This document shows, piece by piece, positions 25,328 through 34,362 of a DNA stretch of 64,000 bases. Position numbers and translations under genes: made by a program. Within the stretch, counting starts at the first letter, position 1. Every line of letters begins with the position of its first letter. The notes below the pieces were generated by a model, which was given only the letters and a program-made list of their open reading frames with translations, was not told where the DNA came from and did not search any database. Source of the stretch: JAXHUM01 sp034189325 (GTDB taxonomy: Bacteria > Desulfobacterota > DSM-4660 > Desulfatiglandales > Desulfatiglandaceae); NCBI GenBank assembly GCA_034189325.1, contig JAXHUM010000119.1:34407-98406 (forward strand). The letters run 5' to 3'.

Positions 25328-26614
25328 TCATGACACTCTTTCGAGAACCGTGGCCATGCCTTGGCCACCACCTATGCAGAGGGAGGCCAGTCCGAGATCA
25401 TGATTCCCTCTTGTCATAAGGCCGATCAGGGTCAATAGGATACGCGCCCCGCTGCAACCGATCGGATGACCAATAGATATCCCGCTCCCCACGATATTGG
25501 TCTTTTCAGGGTCACACTTCAATTCTCTCATACAGGCAATAGCCTGAGAAGCAAAGGCCTCATTCAATTCAATCACACCGAAATCATCGATCGCCAATTT
25601 TTCCCTGTCAAGGAGCTTCCTCACAGCCGGAATCGGACCGAGCCCCATGTAAGCCGGATCTGTGCCTGCAGAGGCATAGGCCTTTACTCTCACCAGCGGC
25701 TTGAGCCCCAGCTCTTTCGCCCTGGAATCGGACATGAGGAGAAGGGCGGCTGCCGCATCATTGATTCCCGACGCATTTCCCGCGGTAACAGTCCCCCCCT
25801 TCTTAAAGGCCGGCTTAAGCTTGGCCATTTTTTCAGGGCTCGTGTCCATCGGTCTTTCGTCGGTATCAAATGTCAGAGGGTCCCCTTTTCTTTGAGGAAT
25901 CATCACAGGGACAATTTCATCTTTAAAGAGACCTTCCGATATGGCCCGTCGTGCGCGACTGTGACTCAAAGCTCCCAGTTCGTCCTGTTCTTCCCGGGAA
26001 ATGCCATACTTCTCGGCGATGTTCTCGGCTGTCATGCCCATATGGTATCCGTAGAAGATCTCAAAGAGTCCATCCATTATCATAAGATCGACCATCTCAA
26101 CGTTGTTCATACGCGCCCCTGTTCTGGCTGTCGGCACCGAATAGGGGATGAGGCTCATATTTTCCATGCCGCCGGCCAGAACAATGTCCGCCTCCCCGGC
26201 CAGGATCGACTGCGTTGCAAGGGCCACCGCCTTCATACCGGAGGCGCAGACCTTGTTTACCGTATACGCCGGTGTCTCCTTGGATATGCCTGCTCTGATC
26301 ATCGCCTGTCTGGCCACATTTTGTCCCTGACCTGCGCCGACTACATTGCCGATAATTACCTCATCGATCTGAACAGGCTCGAGGGAATCACTATAGTCGT
26401 ATCTCTCTTTTTCCAGATCAATCATGCCCAGGTCTCTCAGGCTGTCCGGTTCAAACTGTGTGAACGCCTCAGTCGCCACAGGTTTCAGATTCGCCTTTTC
26501 CAAAGCCGCCTTTAACACGAGTGCTCCCAGTTCCACGACCGGCGTCGACTTCAGACTTGCGCCGAAACTCCCCACCGGCGTCCTTGCACCCGAAACAATA
26601 ACAACATCTCCCAT
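25328..26614 (-). CDS. Acetyl-CoA acetyltransferase (thiolase)
   Basis: 428 residues. The nucleophile Cys is in VNKVCASGMKAVALA, the base histidine in SIGHPIGCSGARI, and the second Cys in LCIGGGQGMA. The protein is about 35 residues longer than usual because of an insert after residue 45 (ATEAFTQFEPDSLRDLGMIDLEKERYD...). This insert lies before the dimer/substrate region and is unusual for the family. It is first gene of the beta-oxidation operon, behind the promoter at 26662-26689. It would split acetoacetyl-CoA to two acetyl-CoA. Confidence 0.92.
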   Translation of the reverse strand: MGDVVIVSGARTPVGSFGASLKSTPVVELGALVLKAALEKANLKPVATEAFTQFEPDSLRDLGMIDLEKERYDYSDSLEPVQIDEVIIGNVVGAGQGQNVARQAMIRAGISKETPAYTVNKVCASGMKAVALATQSILAGEADIVLAGGMENMSLIPYSVPTARTGARMNNVEMVDLMIMDGLFEIFYGYHMGMTAENIAEKYGISREEQDELGALSHSRARRAISEGLFKDEIVPVMIPQRKGDPLTFDTDERPMDTSPEKMAKLKPAFKKGGTVTAGNASGINDAAAALLLMSDSRAKELGLKPLVRVKAYASAGTDPAYMGLGPIPAVRKLLDREKLAIDDFGVIELNEAFASQAIACMRELKCDPEKTNIVGSGISIGHPIGCSGARILLTLIGLMTRGNHDLGLASLCIGGGQGMATVLERVS

Positions 26615-26661
26615 ATAATTATCTCCTTCTTTGCTTCCTAATTACGGTTATACGGCCCATA

Positions 26662-26689
26662 ATATTATAGAGACCCCTCTCTAAGTCAA
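26662..26689 (-). promoter_or_regulatory. Promoter with a palindrome filling the -35/-10 spacer
   Basis: On the minus strand, TTGACT (26689-26684), a 16-base spacer and TAATAT (26667-26662). The spacer is exactly the palindrome TAGAGA-GGGG-TCTCTA (26683-26668). A repressor bound there would block RNA polymerase directly. The rest of the 313-base gap (26615-26928) holds no gene; a promoter for the plus-strand gene was not found. Confidence 0.6.
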
Positions 26690-26928
26690 GATAATTCCAT
26701 TCGAACCGAGAGATCTGTATTGCTTTCAAGGGCTCTTCCATGTTAATTTTAATCCTAACAAATCACTACCTTAGAGATCTACAGGAGACCTCACCTCTTA
26801 GCGGTCGGAGTCGGGTCCTGCGGAGGATTTTACTGTGTAGTTGTCCCGTATGATATCTTCTTCAGGACCCAAAGGTATGGCATCGATCCAGGTGTAACAA
26901 AACCTCAGATGTTAGGAGAAAAACGCAC

Positions 26929-28005
26929 ATGAGCAGATTCCTCATGATTGATGTCGGCGCCGGCACCATGGATATCCTTTACTATGACAAGGTTTCCAAC
27001 CACACTTATAAGGCGGTCGTAAAGTCCCCGGTACAATCTGTGGCTGAAGAAGCTGAGACCCTGACGGGAGATATCATCATCACGGGATGTGAAATGGGAG
27101 GGGGGCCCATAACCAGGGTCTTAAGGAGGCACGCAAAGGAGAGGGAAGTTATTATGTCCCTTTCTTCGGCCCAGACCCTGAGTCACGACATCGATAAGAT
27201 CCAATCATGGGGCATAAGAGTGATCACAGACCTGGAGGCGGAAAAGCTCGTTGAAGCCGGCCGACACAGTCATCTGAACCTGCAGGATATCGAGGCGGAA
27301 AGGATACGCCGGATCATAGAAGGTTTTGGCGTGCCCTTTTCCTTCGACGTGGTTGCTGTGTGCGCCCAAGACCATGGGACTCCCCCGGTTGGCGTGTCCC
27401 ATCTTGACTTCCGCCACAATATGTTTACAGAGAGGCTTGATATGACACCCCTTCCACATGCCCTTTTGTACGCGGGAGATGAGGTCCCGGTCACAATGAA
27501 CCGTTTGGACTCCCTAGCTCAAAGCGCAACCTTGTTGCCGACCAAAGAGGTCTATGTCATGGACAGCGGCATGGCCGCTGTTGTTGGAGCCTCAATGGAC
27601 AGCCAGGCAAGAGCAGAGCAGAGGGTCTTGATCCTTGATGTGGCGACTTCTCATACCCTGGGTGCCGCCATGGAGGGGGATGAGATAGCCGGCTTTTTTG
27701 AGTATCACACGGTAGATATTACCGCTGAAATCCTGGACTCCCTTATAAGAGATCTGGTCGATGGAAGACTCAAACACCAAGAGGTTCTTACAATGGGGGG
27801 ACATGGGGCCTATATTCGCAGGGCCATTGGTTTTGATAAGAATCAAGTTGTTATAGCCACGGGCCCGAAACGCGGTTTGGTTGTCGGTTCAAGACTCCCC
27901 ATGCTGTTTGGGGCTCCATGGGGGGACAACATGATGACCGGCACAGTAGGGCTCCTGGAAGCTGTCAGGCGACGCAAGGGGCTCCAACCAATAGACTACT
28001 CGTGA
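26929..28005 (+). CDS. DUF1786 family protein (ASKHA-like fold)
   Basis: 358 residues. The start MIDVGAGTMDILYYD matches the phosphate-1 motif of the actin/sugar kinase ATPase fold, and a second motif (VLILDVATSHTLGAAMEGD) and a glycine-rich GGHGAYIRRA follow. DUF1786 proteins are often annotated next to pyruvate formate-lyase activating enzymes, but their function is not known to me. No membrane segment or Fe-S motif is present. It stands alone between divergent and parallel neighbours; GTTAGGAG lies before the ATG. Confidence 0.7.
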   Translation: MSRFLMIDVGAGTMDILYYDKVSNHTYKAVVKSPVQSVAEEAETLTGDIIITGCEMGGGPITRVLRRHAKEREVIMSLSSAQTLSHDIDKIQSWGIRVITDLEAEKLVEAGRHSHLNLQDIEAERIRRIIEGFGVPFSFDVVAVCAQDHGTPPVGVSHLDFRHNMFTERLDMTPLPHALLYAGDEVPVTMNRLDSLAQSATLLPTKEVYVMDSGMAAVVGASMDSQARAEQRVLILDVATSHTLGAAMEGDEIAGFFEYHTVDITAEILDSLIRDLVDGRLKHQEVLTMGGHGAYIRRAIGFDKNQVVIATGPKRGLVVGSRLPMLFGAPWGDNMMTGTVGLLEAVRRRKGLQPIDYS

Positions 28006-28113
28006 TCAGCCGTCTTAGGTTTTGATACTTGGAGCACAAAATTTCGAGTTGCTTTCGATCGAGGTTTTGCTATCATTGCGGCATCCAAAAACCTAAACCG
28101 GAGGTTTCACAGA

Positions 28114-28494
28114 ATGATTACTAAATTCAATCACGTAGGTATTGCCGTCAAAGATGTCGATAAGTCGATTCAGTTCTTCGAGGAAAAGCTGGGAGCACAA
28201 TTGGTTGAGAAAAAGGAAGTTCCTGAAATGAAACAGATATCCGCCATGATGACTCTGGGGAATTTCACACTAGAGATCATGCAAGGGACCAGCGAGGATG
28301 CCGTTGTTTCCAAATATGTCGCCAGCAAAGGAGAAGGCATTCACCATTTGTCGGTGCTTATGGAAGACTGGGATAAAGACATCGATGAATTAGAGAAGAA
28401 GGGCCTGACTATAATAAGCAAGGATCCTGAGACCAAGTTTGGTTTTGTGCATCCCAAAAGCTGCAAGGGCGTTTTACTGGAAGTAACCCAATAA
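28114..28494 (+). CDS. Methylmalonyl-CoA epimerase-like protein (VOC superfamily)
   Basis: 126 residues of one glyoxalase/VOC fold. Likely metal ligands are His7 (FNHVGIAVKD), the Glu in FTLEIMQ, His in GIHHLSV and the Glu in VLLEVTQ. These match the pattern of methylmalonyl-CoA epimerase. GGAGG stands 9 bases before the ATG. It may serve a methylmalonyl-CoA pathway encoded elsewhere, because the mutase in this window looks like an isobutyryl-CoA mutase. Other VOC epimerases cannot be excluded. Confidence 0.78.
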   Translation: MITKFNHVGIAVKDVDKSIQFFEEKLGAQLVEKKEVPEMKQISAMMTLGNFTLEIMQGTSEDAVVSKYVASKGEGIHHLSVLMEDWDKDIDELEKKGLTIISKDPETKFGFVHPKSCKGVLLEVTQ

Positions 28495-28518
28495 GGGAAA
28501 GTCGACTACTTGTTGACT

Positions 28519-28559
28519 GAGGAAGAAAAGAGGAGATCCCTTCTAACCCCCTCTTCCTC
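28519..28559. terminator. Inverted repeat between convergent genes
   Basis: GAGGAAGA (28519-28526) and TCTTCCTC (28552-28559) with a 25-base loop, between the epimerase-like and TonB-like stops. There is no T-run on either strand, so termination is only possible. Confidence 0.35.
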
Positions 28560-28631
28560 CCCTACAAGTGTTCTGCCCGGGGCGGGCCTGTTTCTTCCGC
28601 TGAAATATGGTTTCCCATCCGTTTCATTTTT

Positions 28632-29177
28632 CTACTTTTTCGACGCTGTCAGCCTGTAAATGAAACTGGCCCTGATATTCAGTCTCGATACCGTGATAGA
28701 GTGAGGAAAGGGTGGAAACGGGGCAGCCTGTCTGATCGCTCTCTCAGCCTCTCCGGCAAGAATGCTGTGGGCTGCATTCTCGAGTCTATTCGTAACCAGG
28801 AGATGGCCTTCCCTGTTCAGGCTGAAGACAAGGAGGACTTCCCCCTCAATGAGGTTTTCTCTCGCCTTTGGGGGATATCTCCATTGGCGCATCAGTCTTT
28901 CCTTGATCACCCTGGCATAGGAACTGTATCGCCTGTCCGTGGTATCCAGTGAGATGGTGTCTTCAGAATCAGATGCTTTCGGCTTTTCCTTTGGCTTGAT
29001 TCCCGCCAGTTCCGTAGTAGATGTTTCATCCTCGTCCAGGTTATGCACGGCCGGTCGAAACAGTTCAACGTGGTACGTTTTTAACGGTTTCATAATCCAG
29101 CTTACGGGGAAGGCTTTTTGCATAGCCGCAAACAGGAATATATGACATCCGAGGGAAACGACGAGGCTGATCCTCAT
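28632..29177 (-). CDS. TonB family protein
   Basis: 181 residues from ATG 29177, just after AGAGGGTC. There is a single N-terminal membrane segment (ISLVVSLGCHIFLFAAM), a charged spacer with KPKEKPK, and a C-terminal TonB domain (RYSSYARVIKERLMRQWRYPP...GEVLLVFSLNREGHL). TonB passes energy from the inner membrane to outer-membrane transporters, so the cell has an outer membrane. ExbB, ExbD and receptor genes are absent here. An upstream in-frame ATG at 29240 would overlap the HD-domain gene by 32 bases and put the membrane segment further in. Confidence 0.8.
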   Translation of the reverse strand: MRISLVVSLGCHIFLFAAMQKAFPVSWIMKPLKTYHVELFRPAVHNLDEDETSTTELAGIKPKEKPKASDSEDTISLDTTDRRYSSYARVIKERLMRQWRYPPKARENLIEGEVLLVFSLNREGHLLVTNRLENAAHSILAGEAERAIRQAAPFPPFPHSITVSRLNIRASFIYRLTASKK

Positions 29178-29208
29178 GACCCTCTGTCCCCCTGGAAAAT
29201 TGAAATTG

Positions 29209-29799
29209 TTATTCGGCTTTCCGCTTGTTGAAAGGACCATTGACCCACCGCTCTGTCTTTTTTTCAAACCACCAATCAGCACTATCCGTCTCCAGGATTT
29301 CCTTTGCAAGATCCTTTCCGTTTTTGGTGGTCAGCCTTTGGACAGCATAGTGGAGCCAGTCCCTGGCATAGGCATTACCCAGATCCAGCTGCTCCTTTAA
29401 TTCGAGTATCAGGTCGAGCTGGTCCGCATCTCTTGTCAATCGGGCCTCCAGTGTCTCAGCCCTGTTAAACTCTTCCGTGAGGGCCATAATCTGATCGCCA
29501 AAGACCAGGCCCCGTACCTGGTCTCGAAGAGCACTCTCTTCGTCCACCTCAACGTATCTTTTGTTCACATAGTTCTGATCGCCGGTCCTGGTCTCGGCAA
29601 GGTCATGGAAAAGGCTCATCAAGACCACCTTCTCTCGGTTGACATCATCAGTTTCCGACGCAAGGACATAGGCAATGATTGCCGTTCGAAATGAGTGATC
29701 CGCAACTGACTCACCGCCCGAACCTAGGAATTGATACCCACTCCGAGGGGTCTTCTTCAGCATCCCAACTTCAAATAAAAATGTCGTTTTTTTCTTCAT
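29209..29799 (-). CDS. HD-domain phosphohydrolase (YfbR-like)
   Basis: 196 residues. The metal-binding pattern H...HD...D is visible: ADHSFRTAIIAYVLA, LMSLFHDLAETRTGD and ARLTRDADQLDLILEL. This is the layout of 5-prime deoxynucleotidase YfbR and related HD hydrolases. It would dephosphorylate nucleoside monophosphates with Co or Mn, but substrate is not certain from sequence. A possible promoter (TTGACT 29837-29832, TAAACA 29814-29809 on the minus strand) would leave almost no leader. It is followed by the TonB-like gene. Confidence 0.8.
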   Translation of the reverse strand: MKKKTTFLFEVGMLKKTPRSGYQFLGSGGESVADHSFRTAIIAYVLASETDDVNREKVVLMSLFHDLAETRTGDQNYVNKRYVEVDEESALRDQVRGLVFGDQIMALTEEFNRAETLEARLTRDADQLDLILELKEQLDLGNAYARDWLHYAVQRLTTKNGKDLAKEILETDSADWWFEKKTERWVNGPFNKRKAE

Positions 29800-29982
29800 A
29801 ATGCCATCTGTTTAGGTATATGGTGCAAAAAAGTCAAGGTTGTTTTTCCCTTTCATCCCTGCCCTGAGGACAATAGTCCATCCATTAAAAGCAAGAAAGA
29901 GCCCAGGGCAGAGGTAAATCGAAGTGAGAAGGAGAAATATCGCAATAGTCTCGCTTATTCTCTTCTTTGGCAAAAACTCTTA

Positions 29983-30011
29983 TTGACATGACTTCTTTGT
30001 GAACTTATAAT
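29983..30011 (+). promoter_or_regulatory. Consensus sigma-70 promoter of the fabH-like gene
   Basis: TTGACA, a 17-base spacer and TATAAT, a perfect match to the consensus, 60 bases before the ATG. Confidence 0.8.
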
Positions 30012-30071
30012 AAAAGGTTACGAACATGGAAGATAATTGTAATTTATTCTGGGTTTCTGATGGGAGAAGAC

Positions 30072-31076
30072 ATGACCACTGAACGCCCCACGGCGCATAT
30101 CATAGGCACCGGATCAATGGTGCCGGAGAGGATCCTGTCCAACAGGGATCTCGAAAGCATAGTGGACACCTCTGATGAGTGGATCAGGCGGAGAACAGGA
30201 ATAGTTGAAAGAAGGATCTCATCGACAGCGCGCAACGAAAGCACGTCGGCAATGGCCATCGAGTCCTCTCTGAGGGCCATGGACATGGCAGGAGTGGGCG
30301 CATCCGACCTTGACATGATCGTCGTGGGGACGGTAACTCAGGACAGGATGTTCCCCTCTGCGGCATGCAGCATTCAGGATGCCTTGAGCGCGAAGAACGC
30401 GGCCGCCTTTGATATTTCAGCGGGGTGTTGCGGTTTTCTATATGCCCTCTCTACAGTTGACAACGCCATCCGGTGCGGTACGGCCAAGACCGCTCTTGTG
30501 GTCGGTGTCGAGCGTCTTTCAAGCGTGATAAACTGGACAGACAGGGGAACATGCGTCCTTCTGGCTGATGGAGGAGGGGCGGTCGTAGTCACATCGAAAA
30601 ACAATGGAGGGGGGATTCTTTCAACACATATACAGTCGGATGGAAGCCTTTGGGAACTTCTCTATTCGGCCAAGGGAAATGATTCACTTCCTGAAATACT
30701 GAGTGACATGGACCAAAAACCCTTTCACTTAAGAATGGAAGGGAACCGACTCTTCAAAAGGGCTATCGAGTTTCTGACTTCCATTTCCAAAAAGGCCATG
30801 AAAAATAACTCCCTTTCAAGCGATGACATATCTATCGTGATTCCTCATCAGGCCAATATCAGGATCATTCAGGGCATGTCGAAATATCTCAAAATCCCGA
30901 TGGAAAAGATCTTTGTAAACCTCGACAGATACGGCAACACATCTTCCGGCACAATACCGATTGCCCTCGATGAAGCCAACCGTCAGGGTCTTATCAAGAA
31001 AGGTGATTTAGTACTGATGACGGCCTTTGGCGCTGGTCTGACATGGGCCTCCTCCATCGTTCAATGGTCGATCTAA
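30072..31076 (+). CDS. fabH: 3-oxoacyl-ACP synthase III (KAS III) family
   Basis: 334 residues from ATG 30072, with GGGAGA a few bases upstream (ATG 30060 lies before that site). The triad is visible: Cys in DISAGCCGFLYAL, His in IPHQANIRII and Asn in NTSSGTIPIA. KAS III starts fatty acid synthesis by joining acetyl-CoA, or a branched starter, to malonyl-ACP. No other fab gene is nearby, and it is alone behind a strong promoter. If the cell makes isobutyryl-CoA, this enzyme could use it as a branched starter, but that is speculation. Confidence 0.88.
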   Translation: MTTERPTAHIIGTGSMVPERILSNRDLESIVDTSDEWIRRRTGIVERRISSTARNESTSAMAIESSLRAMDMAGVGASDLDMIVVGTVTQDRMFPSAACSIQDALSAKNAAAFDISAGCCGFLYALSTVDNAIRCGTAKTALVVGVERLSSVINWTDRGTCVLLADGGGAVVVTSKNNGGGILSTHIQSDGSLWELLYSAKGNDSLPEILSDMDQKPFHLRMEGNRLFKRAIEFLTSISKKAMKNNSLSSDDISIVIPHQANIRIIQGMSKYLKIPMEKIFVNLDRYGNTSSGTIPIALDEANRQGLIKKGDLVLMTAFGAGLTWASSIVQWSI

Positions 31077-31286
31077 ACCCCTTTTCTTTGCTCCGCTTAC
31101 CTCTTTACCCTCTCACACAATAGTCTCGATTGGATGGCATTGCCGCAGCTTTGTGGCGGCATTGAGACCATATCTGGAGACAAAATCCCGGCATCATATC
31201 GATACTTTCCCGGACATCCGCTTTAAATGTTTGATAAGTTCAGGAAAACGATTCATAATAATTTGATAAAGGAGGTTTCTTGACGC

Positions 31287-32579
31287 GTGGAAGGATTAGG
31301 TGCAGGTGGTGAGCAAGGAGAGAGAGTCCACTCGGGTTTGACCAAAAAAAGGGTCCTTATTATCGGCGGGGGCATAGCAGGTCTTTCAGCGGCACGAGAA
31401 CTGGCTCGATTTGATATCAATGTCGACCTGGTCGAAAAGTCGGTTTTCCCTGGAGGACATGCCATCCAGTATGCCTGCAAGGCCACGGATGAGTGTGTCA
31501 AGTGCGGGGCCTGCCTGGTTGAGGATAGTCTCAAGGAGGTTGTTCAAGAACAGCGCATCCACCTATTCGCCGGGAGTCAGGTGGAAGGGATAACAAAGGG
31601 AGACAGATTCTCCGTCAAGGTTTTTGGAAGGCCGCACTCCATCGATCCTGAAAAATGTGTTGCCTGTGGAAATTGCAGGGATATCTGTCCCGTAGAGGGG
31701 GCGATCGTCCGCGGGACATCAAAGAATCAAAAACCGTTTTACGCAATAGACGAAGCCCTGTGCCTCTATCATCTGGACCGCTCTTGTGACAAGTGCCAAG
31801 ACGTCTGCCCTGAAAAGGCGATTAATTTAGAGGAAAAAGGATCAAGGCTCCTTCTTGCATCAGATGCCATTATCGTAGCAACAGGATTCGAGGCCTTTGA
31901 TCCCAAAGATAAGCCATATGGGGCCGGACGGTTTGAAAACGTCATCACGAACCTTGACCTGGAAAGAATGCTGAGGCAGGAGGCCCTGGTCAAAAGACCT
32001 TCCGACGAACAAGAGCCGAAGAGTATGGCGTTTATTCAGTGCGTCGGCAGCAGGGATGCCAAATTGAATCACCTCTGGTGTTCCAAGGTGTGCTGCCCAT
32101 CGGCCCTGCGTATGGCACGTCTCATCAAATCACGACAATCTGGGATCAAAATCACCTTTTTTTACATTGATATTCAGACCTTCGGCAAGGATTTCGATTC
32201 TTTTTACCACATGCTGAAGTCGGACATCCGCATGATTCGAACCATACCTGGTGACATCTTTGAGGTGGAAGACAAGTCCTTGCGGCTCTGCTATTTCGAC
32301 GGGGGAACAGAAGAGAGCCGCGAAGATCTATTTGATCTGGTCGTTTTATCGGTAGGGATTCAGCCCGGCAGGGATAACCGGGACCTGGCCGACCTGCTCA
32401 GCGTCGACCTTGATGATTCAGGATTTTTCCCCGGCTGTGAAAGCAGCGTCTCAGGAACCTGGAAAGGGGTCTTTACGGCAGGTACGGCAAACGGCCCGAT
32501 GAGTATCCCTGAAACTATGAACCATGCGCTGAGTACAACCTTCAAGGTCGTGAAATATCTTGAGAGCGGCGATTGTTGA
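31287..32579 (+). CDS. HdrA-like flavoprotein with ferredoxin motifs
   Basis: 430 residues from GTG 31287, 11 bases after GGAGG. FAD motif VLIIGGGIAGLSAARELARF, the HdrA cysteine region (YACKATDECVKCGACLVE), then ferredoxin-type clusters (CVACGNCRDICPVEG and CDKCQDVCPEKA) and the HdrA-family block FIQCVGSRDAKLNHLWCSKVCC. The protein is shorter than methanogen HdrA (about 650). It begins a three-gene module: this protein, an HdrA/MvhD-like protein, and the Sec-containing HdrD-like protein. HdrA is the flavin-based electron bifurcating subunit of heterodisulfide reductase. Partner specificity here is unknown. Confidence 0.85.
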   Translation: MEGLGAGGEQGERVHSGLTKKRVLIIGGGIAGLSAARELARFDINVDLVEKSVFPGGHAIQYACKATDECVKCGACLVEDSLKEVVQEQRIHLFAGSQVEGITKGDRFSVKVFGRPHSIDPEKCVACGNCRDICPVEGAIVRGTSKNQKPFYAIDEALCLYHLDRSCDKCQDVCPEKAINLEEKGSRLLLASDAIIVATGFEAFDPKDKPYGAGRFENVITNLDLERMLRQEALVKRPSDEQEPKSMAFIQCVGSRDAKLNHLWCSKVCCPSALRMARLIKSRQSGIKITFFYIDIQTFGKDFDSFYHMLKSDIRMIRTIPGDIFEVEDKSLRLCYFDGGTEESREDLFDLVVLSVGIQPGRDNRDLADLLSVDLDDSGFFPGCESSVSGTWKGVFTAGTANGPMSIPETMNHALSTTFKVVKYLESGDC

Positions 32580-32737
32580 GCAACAGTCAAAATGCGCTTT
32601 TTCAGTAAGTCAGCGCGGGAGGGCTGGGGCGTCGCATGAAATCAGAGAAGACTCTGAGGCCTTTCAGGAAGAGACCCGCATGCCCTGAAACAGGAGAACA
32701 ACTATCGACCATTTAGGATTTTACAAAACTCCAAACC

Positions 32738-34351
32738 ATGCAGGGGAGATCCTTGATTAAGAAAACAATGATATTCGGAAATAGCCTCTGTGCCCTGGAC
32801 CTCGCAGAGGAACTTGTTGGTATGGGCATACAGGTCACAATAGTCTCTAGAGATCCATGTTGTGATTTCTCCTCTCTTGACAAAAGATCGGATAACACAA
32901 ACAGGAAAAAACCGGAACGCCTTTCAAACACCAGACTGCTTGCCTGTCATGGCGCTGTTGGAAACTTCAAGGTTTTTCTGGACAGCGATGGAGAGAGGGT
33001 ATCAAAGACTGTCTCCAACATCGTGATCGCCGAGGATTACCAAAGAGCGCCTAACTTCTCCCTATATAATCTCAAACCTTCAAAGGCTCTTCTCTCTTTA
33101 TCCGCAATGATGGAGATACTGGATAATCGATCAAGGAGAGAGGATCTTCTTTCAGACGGCAAGAAGGTCGCCTTTTTCACCGGGCTGGTCCATGAGAGCG
33201 ATCCCCTGATCCACAAGGAGATAATGAGGTCTTGCCTCACCTTGCAGTCCGACGTGGGTGCCCAAACTTATCTGTTTACCAAAAACCTCAAGGTTGCTGA
33301 TGAGGGGCTGGAGATCCTGTACAAGAAAACCCGTGAGGCCGGGACCATCTACATAAAGGCTCTAGACTCTGTACCGGAGGTTGGGGAAGAGAAAAATAGA
33401 AGCAGGGTGATCACCTATTATGATGAAATCACTCGCGAAAGGTGTCGATTAACAGCGGACATTATTGTAGTGGATGAAACGATTCATCCCTCCAATCACC
33501 ACCGGAACCTTGCTGAAATACTCAACATAGACGCGGACGATTTGGGATTTCTACAGGCAGACAATGTTCATCGCTATAACCTGTTTACCAACAGGGTGGG
33601 TATCTTTGCGGCAGGCCCTTCTCGTGCTGTTCTATCGCCTATAGATCAAAGGGCCGATGCTCATAGTGGAGCTATCCAGACAATGGCGCTGATGGCCGGA
33701 AAGCACAGAAAGGCAAAGGAAAGTGCACTGATCGATGGGGGCGCCTGCATCCGCTGCCTCACATGCTATCGCCTCTGTCCCTATCATGCGGTTTTCGTCA
33801 ACAGCAGGCCCTATATCGAGCCGGATGCCTGTGAAGGATGCGGGATATGTGTTGCTGAATGCCCGCGACAGGCCATCACACTGGAGTCTTCCCTTCGCAG
33901 GGTTCTGTCCGGACAAGTCAAAAAAGAGGGCGGCCCAAGAATTCAACAGGATTTTGCACCTCGCATTGCCGCCTTTTGCTGTGCTCGATCCTCCATGCAG
34001 GCCATGGAAACCGCGGCATCCCTGGGATATCCCCTTCCTGACCAAATGGATATCGTTGAGGTCCCTTGCGCGGGAAATCTGTCTGTTGAGGATATCCTTG
34101 GTGCCTTCAATAATAATTATGACGGGGTCCTTGTCCTGAGCTGCCATAAAGGAAACTGTCATTCGGAAAAGGGTTATTCCTTGATAGTAAAAAGAACAGA
34201 CCATCTCACTGATCGTTTGACGACAATCGGCCTTGAAAAGGAACGGCTTCAGCGATATACACTGGCCTCTAATATGGGGAGAGAATGTGCGGAGATCTGC
34301 ACGCGTTTCAGAGATAGGCTTGTCGCACTCGGACCGATCAGACTCAGATAA
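32738..34351 (+). CDS. HdrA-like / ferredoxin / MvhD fusion protein
   Basis: 537 residues. Residues 1-320 resemble an HdrA FAD domain whose dinucleotide motif is weak (IFGNSLCALDLAEELVGMG instead of GxGxxG), so flavin binding is doubtful. Residues about 330-385 carry two [4Fe-4S] motifs (CIRCLTCYRLCPYH and CEGCGICVAECPRQ). The C-terminus matches MvhD (AAFCCARSSMQAMETA; VVLSCHKGNCHSEKG-like end), which carries a [2Fe-2S] cluster and links HdrA to a hydrogenase or formate dehydrogenase. The start is uncertain: ATG 32738, TTG 32753 (GGGGAGA 4 bases upstream) and ATG 32768 are possible. It runs into the HdrD-like gene 11 bases later. Confidence 0.82.
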   Translation: MQGRSLIKKTMIFGNSLCALDLAEELVGMGIQVTIVSRDPCCDFSSLDKRSDNTNRKKPERLSNTRLLACHGAVGNFKVFLDSDGERVSKTVSNIVIAEDYQRAPNFSLYNLKPSKALLSLSAMMEILDNRSRREDLLSDGKKVAFFTGLVHESDPLIHKEIMRSCLTLQSDVGAQTYLFTKNLKVADEGLEILYKKTREAGTIYIKALDSVPEVGEEKNRSRVITYYDEITRERCRLTADIIVVDETIHPSNHHRNLAEILNIDADDLGFLQADNVHRYNLFTNRVGIFAAGPSRAVLSPIDQRADAHSGAIQTMALMAGKHRKAKESALIDGGACIRCLTCYRLCPYHAVFVNSRPYIEPDACEGCGICVAECPRQAITLESSLRRVLSGQVKKEGGPRIQQDFAPRIAAFCCARSSMQAMETAASLGYPLPDQMDIVEVPCAGNLSVEDILGAFNNNYDGVLVLSCHKGNCHSEKGYSLIVKRTDHLTDRLTTIGLEKERLQRYTLASNMGRECAEICTRFRDRLVALGPIRLR

Positions 34352-34362
34352 AGGACCGTTTG

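Noticed and set aside
32577..32579. TGA at the end of the HdrA-like gene as a fourth selenocysteine codon
   Set aside because: The protein already ends at the family C-terminus, the frame beyond is short and unlike any family, and no GGU-loop hairpin follows at the right distance.
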